Source: Deroplatys truncata (lineage: Eukaryota; Arthropoda; Insecta; Mantodea; Mantidae). Taken from it: a DNA stretch of 64,000 bases. The translations under genes were made by a program, and so were the position numbers. The DNA lies in NCBI GenBank assembly GCA_030765065.1, contig CM060984.1:99305488-99369487 (forward strand). Reading direction: 5' to 3'. Within the stretch, counting starts at the first letter, position 1. Each line of letters opens with the position of its first letter. Under the pieces are notes generated by a model, which was not told the origin of the DNA, made no database searches, and saw nothing but the letters and a program-made list of their open reading frames with translations. Shown one piece after another: positions 59,396 through 64,000 of this stretch.

Positions 59396-61614
59396 ATCTA
59401 CAAATGATATATTTCAAGAATTTGTTTATCTTCGTACTGATGCATGAGAAAATTTATGCTAATAATTGAAAATATTTGGTTATTCACTGAACCATGAAAT
59501 AATTATTTACTGGAAGTATTGCGTTGTTTCTCTGAAGTGTAGGTCCTCAAACTTTAAAAATACTTTTGGTCTTGATTTTCTAACTGGAAATTTTTAGATA
59601 TTAACTATTTAAGACATACATTCTTTAATGGAGAATATCCTTATTGCATTTAATGGAACAATAAAGACATTACCTAACATAAATAATAGTTTCAAAATAT
59701 TTGCCCAAATCAAATTTCTGAGTTAATTTACAACTTATTTACTTTGAAATGTTAGATTTTTATAACTAATGTTCTCTTCCGTTATAGATTTCTTTAAATG
59801 TAAGTTCAGTGAAAGCAGAATGTCACAGAAAATTAAAATACAATATAATAAACCTTAGGTACTCAATAAATGTTTTGTTTTGTTAATAAATGATAGAATT
59901 TTGCTAATACTCTCTTCTGTTATATTAGCTCTCTCATCTCCAGATGTATTCATATTTTAGATAGAATTCCTATCGCATAATCAAATAAAGTATCAGACAT
60001 ATTGTTACTGTTTTTGTTTGCTTGTAAAATATTTATTTGATATGCTTTCAGTAAACTTAATATCTAAGGTAACTTTAAAGCTGGGATTCATGCTAGAAAA
60101 GACAATATTTTATTTTAGTGCTGAAGGTCAGCTTAACAAACACATAAAGATAGATTCTGAAATGTTTTCTTACAAATATTTTAAAGTATAATGCAACTCC
60201 TATTGAGATATGTGCATGTAACAAACAAAACGTTATTAAACAAGTTTGATTTTTGTGTTTAATTATTGACTAGCTCTTTTAGGTTTGAAAACCTTAAAAA
60301 TTAACATTAGAATTGTAAATGACATTTTGCTCTCCTTTACCTTTCCATAAAGTGCTCTTTCTCTTTTCTTTCTTTCTCTCAGAGTGACAGAAAGGTTATT
60401 TTTCATTCCTTGTTTTGTTAGTTATCATTTCACATGTACAATTTACTGCTGTTTTCACTTTTAGTAGTGAAAAAATTCCAAATATCCCCCACAACTATTC
60501 CTTGCATATATTTTTTTGTACTGATATAAATTGTATCTGTTTTATAGAATGAAGATTATCAAATAATACCTGATACACTTAAGCTGACTTCTTTGTTTTA
60601 AAAACCTTTTTCCTGTATCCCAGTTGTCCCTTCTTGTGCAAGGAAATTCTATAGTAAAACATACTGTTTGACTGTCAACTGAAAAATGTTTTCACAAAAC
60701 TTATCTACAAAATTTTGTATTTTTTAGGTCTACAGGACTAGTCTAAACTTCCTACACCACATTATATTTCTTATAGTATGAGTTTCATATACCTGAAATT
60801 GGTATGAGGGTTAATTGAGTAACAGAAGTTAAAATATAGCATTTGACTCTTTCATATGTATATGGCCTCTGATTTTAACAAAAGTGACATCTCTACATCA
60901 TTGTTTTAAATGGAACACTCTAATTAGTTTTTACAGACCTAATTGTATAAAACTTTCAAATAAGCTTTCCAAAAATACAACACTAAACAGCTTGGCATGA
61001 TCTGAAGATCTTTTGGAAGATATCATGTTCAGCTTAAAATAAACAGAATTTGATTACAGGAAAAGCAAATGTTGAAAATTCTTCCTTTTTCTCCCACATA
61101 TAAGTTTTAAAATAAATTACTGCTTTAAAAAATATGATTACATCAGATTGTTAACAAATCCCATATTTTTGAGAAACTCAAACATTTTAACGTGATCCAT
61201 TTAAAATAAGGTGTCAGTGCCACTTTTAATAAAATTAAAATAATATAAAGTTGATGTCACTTTTAATTCTTGCCTCCCAATGGAGGACTTTTAAGTATCT
61301 CTATGTGTATTCTCATATGATCTTTCTTTAGAAATCATTGATATATTCAGATTTGAGGGGAAAAAAACAACCTTCTGTCTTCTTCAATGATTTAAACATA
61401 AGTTACCTTTATTTCTCAAAACTATCTATTCATGTTTGGCAAAGAAAAATGTGGATATTTTAATCATGTTAAACCATTTTAAATAATTATGGGGACTACA
61501 GACATATACTTCAAAAATTATACAAAATATCACCATAATTTCTTTCTATGTTAATATTTTAAATGCAAGATAGTGCATCTCATTAAAACTACTCGACTCC
61601 TTTTAGAAAAAAAT
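59396..61614. other. Intergenic, nothing recognised
   Basis: Very AT-rich with no reading frame or repeat signature that I can support. Confidence 0.45.
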
Positions 61615-61834
61615 AAACTTGTTGCCATAAGCAGGATTTGAACACAGATCTCTCATTTTCCATGAGCTTTCTCTAACCACTGAGCTAACATATGTCAACA
61701 TGCAGGTAGGACATTAAATTCCCCAACTACTAGCACTTTTTCCTGGTAGACCACCAAGCATCTCATTTCAGAGATAACATTCCTCAATGGCGACTTACAA
61801 ATTAGTAAGCACTTAATTCCTGGGCACACATAGT
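61615..61834 (-). mobile_element. SINE family B, reverse orientation, with leader
   Basis: Reverse-strand reading: 'taagtgcttactaatttgta', 'agtcgccattgaggaatgtt', 'tggtctaccaggaaaaagtg', 'ttggggaatttaatgtccta', then the head gttagctcagtggttagaga (A box) and gatctgtgttcaaatcctgc (B box). It confirms that the 'ggtttacc...gggaatttaatgt' leader belongs to the family. It abuts the transposon that starts at 61837. Confidence 0.75.
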
Positions 61835-61836
61835 TA

Positions 61837-63781
61837 TTACTGGTGCAAAACTTCTGGAATCGTGACCTTGATTGACACCCCAGCTGCCGAGCCTAGGAAT
61901 TGTTTATGTTTAGCTTAATCAACGAAAGCGATATAATACCTTTGCTTACTCACAGTGCGTAACACATACAGTCTGCATAGAAAGTGTCCGCATCTTGTAA
62001 TTTCAAAGAGATCAGTATGTAAATAGTGCTTATTTTATATTTGTGATATTTATAACCATGGCTCCTACGTTTTCAAAGTTAAATGGTAAGGTATTACGTA
62101 TTCAAAACAGGGAAATAATTGCAAATGTCCTAGACTTCATGAAGCAAGAAGCAGAGATGAAGGAAGAAAATATATGTTTACCCGAGTTCCACAAAAGCCT
62201 TAAGGGAGTGAAAGAAAGAGTAGCCAAAGCAACTGGTGTTTCACTGAGTTCCATTTCCAGATTTCTCAAAGATAAGAAAAACCATATGGATGAAAGAGTA
62301 CCATTTGACACACCTGTGAAGAAACATAAGGTCCTTAAACGTATTACAGAAATAGACGATTTCGACAAATGCGTCATTCGGTGCAAGATTCACAATTTCT
62401 ATGTGGAAGAAAAAACTGTGCCAACAATAAGCAGATTGCTCATCAATCTGAAAGATGTCATAAATGTTCAAGTCTCAAATCCTGGCTATGGCACTGAATT
62501 TTGCAGTCTGATACTAACTTTCCAAATGACTATAATTTTATATGTACTTATATCAGCATAAATTTTCAAGATGCTGCTACAAATCTCGGAAAAATTATAA
62601 AAGATTTAGGGTTTAAGTGGAAGAAAACGAAACCAAATAGAGTTCTAATAGAAAAGCACTACATACGATCTCAGCTGGAAGAGTACCTTACTCAGAGGTA
62701 CAAATTAGAGGGTCAAGCTATAGTGTATGAAGATGAGTCGTACATACACAGCAGTCATACATCTAAAAGTTGAAGTGACGATAGCGAATTAGGTTTTCAG
62801 GCACCTGTTGCCAAAGGGCAAATACTTATTATCGTTCATACTGTTCATTCCAAATGCCCTTCTTTTACAAGTCGCAACAAAAAACAGGAGATTTTCATCA
62901 AGAAATGAATACAGAAAATTACATGAAGTGAATCAACACCATGTTGATACCTAATATGACTGCTGGGTCTATTCTGGTTATCGACAATGCTTCACAATGT
63001 GGCAACAATCAAATTGACAAATAAACCTACCTCAAATTCCTTGAAAGAAGAAATAAAAACCTGGTTGCTTAGGCATAATATAGCTTTTGATGAAAGCATG
63101 AGTAAAACAAATATAACTTAGTTAAAGCCAACAAATCCCTTCAGAAGTCATAACTCATAATACCTGGCCAGATATTAATACAACATCGCCATAATGTACT
63201 TAGACTACCACCGTATCACCCAGATCTAAACCCAATTGAATTAATCAGGCTAATGTTAAAAGCTGGTGGCCTGCAGAAATATCACTTTTAAACTAAATGA
63301 TGTGGAGCAGTTATATCGCCAGCGATTTGCAGAAATTGGAAGATCAGAATGGGAAAATGTATATCGACATGTTGAATAAATTGAGAATCATTATTTCAAA
63401 AAATAGGGAATTGCAGAAAATCAATTAGAAAAAATTCTCATCCAGGATAATGGTGCAGAAAGTAGCGACAGCAGTGATGGCGGCAATGATGTGAGTGATT
63501 CCGCAGAAGAGCAAGGGCTGTCAGGTGTGGAAGAACTGGAGGCAGATGGTTGACAGTGTTTTTATATTAAGGGCATTTTACAGCGGTGGATTTAAATATA
63601 CTGTATATAACTATAAGTTTATCGTGTAGTGCTGTGCATAACTGGTGTGTGGATATTTGACAATGACTGTCCCATGCACTCCTGCAGCATGCAGACGACC
63701 AGTCACCACCTGATCTGGTATGTAACTCGCTTCATAGCTGTCATTAAGATTTTCACGTGTCTAGAACTGTTGCGCCAGTTA
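61837..63781 (+). mobile_element. Tc1/IS630-type transposon with terminal inverted repeats
   Basis: The left end ttactggtgcaaaacttctg and the reverse-strand right end taactggcgcaacagttcta match over about 45 bases with small gaps. TA dinucleotides flank at 61835-61836 and 63782-63783. At 1945 bp the length fits an autonomous copy. The plus strand carries a transposase gene with a long open first part. Confidence 0.85.
62043..63553 (+). pseudogene. Tc1/IS630-type transposase, nearly readable but broken
   Basis: The first part is open (62043-62561; a start at 62058 gives MAPTFSKLNGKVLRIQNREI). It has a helix-turn-helix (ERVAKATGVSLSSISRFLKD). A frameshift leads to NLGKIIKDLGFKWKKTKPNR and IVYEDESYIHSSH (first catalytic Asp). 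After a stop come VAKGQILIIVHTVHS, ILVIDNASQCGNNQ (second Asp), LPPYHPDLNPIELI (catalytic Glu) and an acidic Ser/Asp/Glu tail ending EELEADG before TGA at 63551. All three DDE residues seem present. Stops and frameshifts from 62561 on prevent translation. Confidence 0.85.
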
Positions 63782-63789
63782 TAATCAAA

Positions 63790-63925
63790 TCTCCCTTGGA
63801 TTCCCAAGATTGCAGATTCAAACCTGGTCCAGACCAATGGTTTTTAAGTGTGCTTATAAGCGAATGCCCCATATCAGTAGATTTACTAGCATGTAAAAGA
63901 ACTGTGGGATGAAACAAACAAACAA
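63790..63925 (+). mobile_element. SINE fragment related to family A
   Basis: gattgcagattcaaacctgg (B box) followed by 'ggtttttaagtgtgctta', 'cgaatgccccatatcagtag' and 'tagcatgtaaaagaactgtg', with an (AAAC)n end. The 'catgtaaaagaac' block is shared with family A bodies. Confidence 0.5.
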
Positions 63926-63929
63926 AATA

Positions 63930-64000
63930 TATAACTGTATGGAAAGTGGAAGATCTGTGTTCAAATCCCAGCTATGGCATTGAATTTTTCAGTATGTTTC
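63930..64000 (+). mobile_element. SINE family B, cut by the window end
   Basis: ggaaagtggaagatctgtgttcaaatcccag (B box) then 'ctatggcattgaatttttca gtatg', the family B body. The sequence stops at the window edge. Confidence 0.65.

Noticed and set aside
62241..62471. Minus-strand frames opposite the IS630-type transposase
   Set aside because: Shadows of the plus-strand transposase, which has the conserved motifs.

Overview
The window is AT-rich eukaryotic DNA of arthropod type, most likely from a hemimetabolous insect with a large, repeat-rich genome. This rests on GT-AG introns up to 23 kb, several insect-style transposon families (mariner, Tc1/IS630, pogo/Tigger, hAT, Penelope), several tRNA-derived SINE families and long microsatellites. 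The species cannot be fixed from the sequence alone. There are no bacterial operons, rRNA genes or CRISPR arrays.

One host gene can be supported: the 3' part of a plus-strand RluA-type RNA pseudouridine synthase (RPUSD2 / RluA-2 family). Six exons were assembled by splice sites and reading phase: 751-838, 23947-24167, 27982-28172, 30436-30648, 43973-44274 and 46123-46194 (stop). All five junctions keep one open frame of 361 codons plus stop. The 5' exons lie before base 1. The catalytic HRLD block is in the second exon seen here.

The introns are packed with decayed mobile elements. Intron 1 (839-23946) holds an old hAT-like repeat, a Tc1 element (8220-9447), a mariner with about 0.3 kb inverted repeats (11432-13141) inserted inside a Helentron-like non-autonomous repeat (11382-13990), another mariner (14749-16002), a pogo/CENP-B-type remnant (about 16500-17690), a second Helentron-like copy, a MITE and a further mariner relative (about 22386-23758). 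Intron 2 carries a complete-ended Tigger element (25519-27917) that stops 64 bases before the next exon. Intron 4 holds a hAT remnant split by a non-autonomous LTR element (31281-33666), SINEs, a LINE 3' end, two Helentron-like copies in opposite orientation, a decayed copy of a widespread but uncharacterised arthropod protein (about 40430-42060, minus), and a Penelope-like element with a GIY-YIG endonuclease domain that ends within 80 bases of an exon. Intron 5 has a cluster of SINE units.

Downstream of the gene (46195-64000) I see no host gene. This part holds SINEs, a second LINE 3' end on the minus strand, a LINE RNase H fragment interrupted by a SINE with clear target-site duplications, and a Tc1/IS630-like element with matching ends and TA duplications (61837-63781). 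Long stretches between these have nothing I can recognise. None of the transposase genes is intact as read here.
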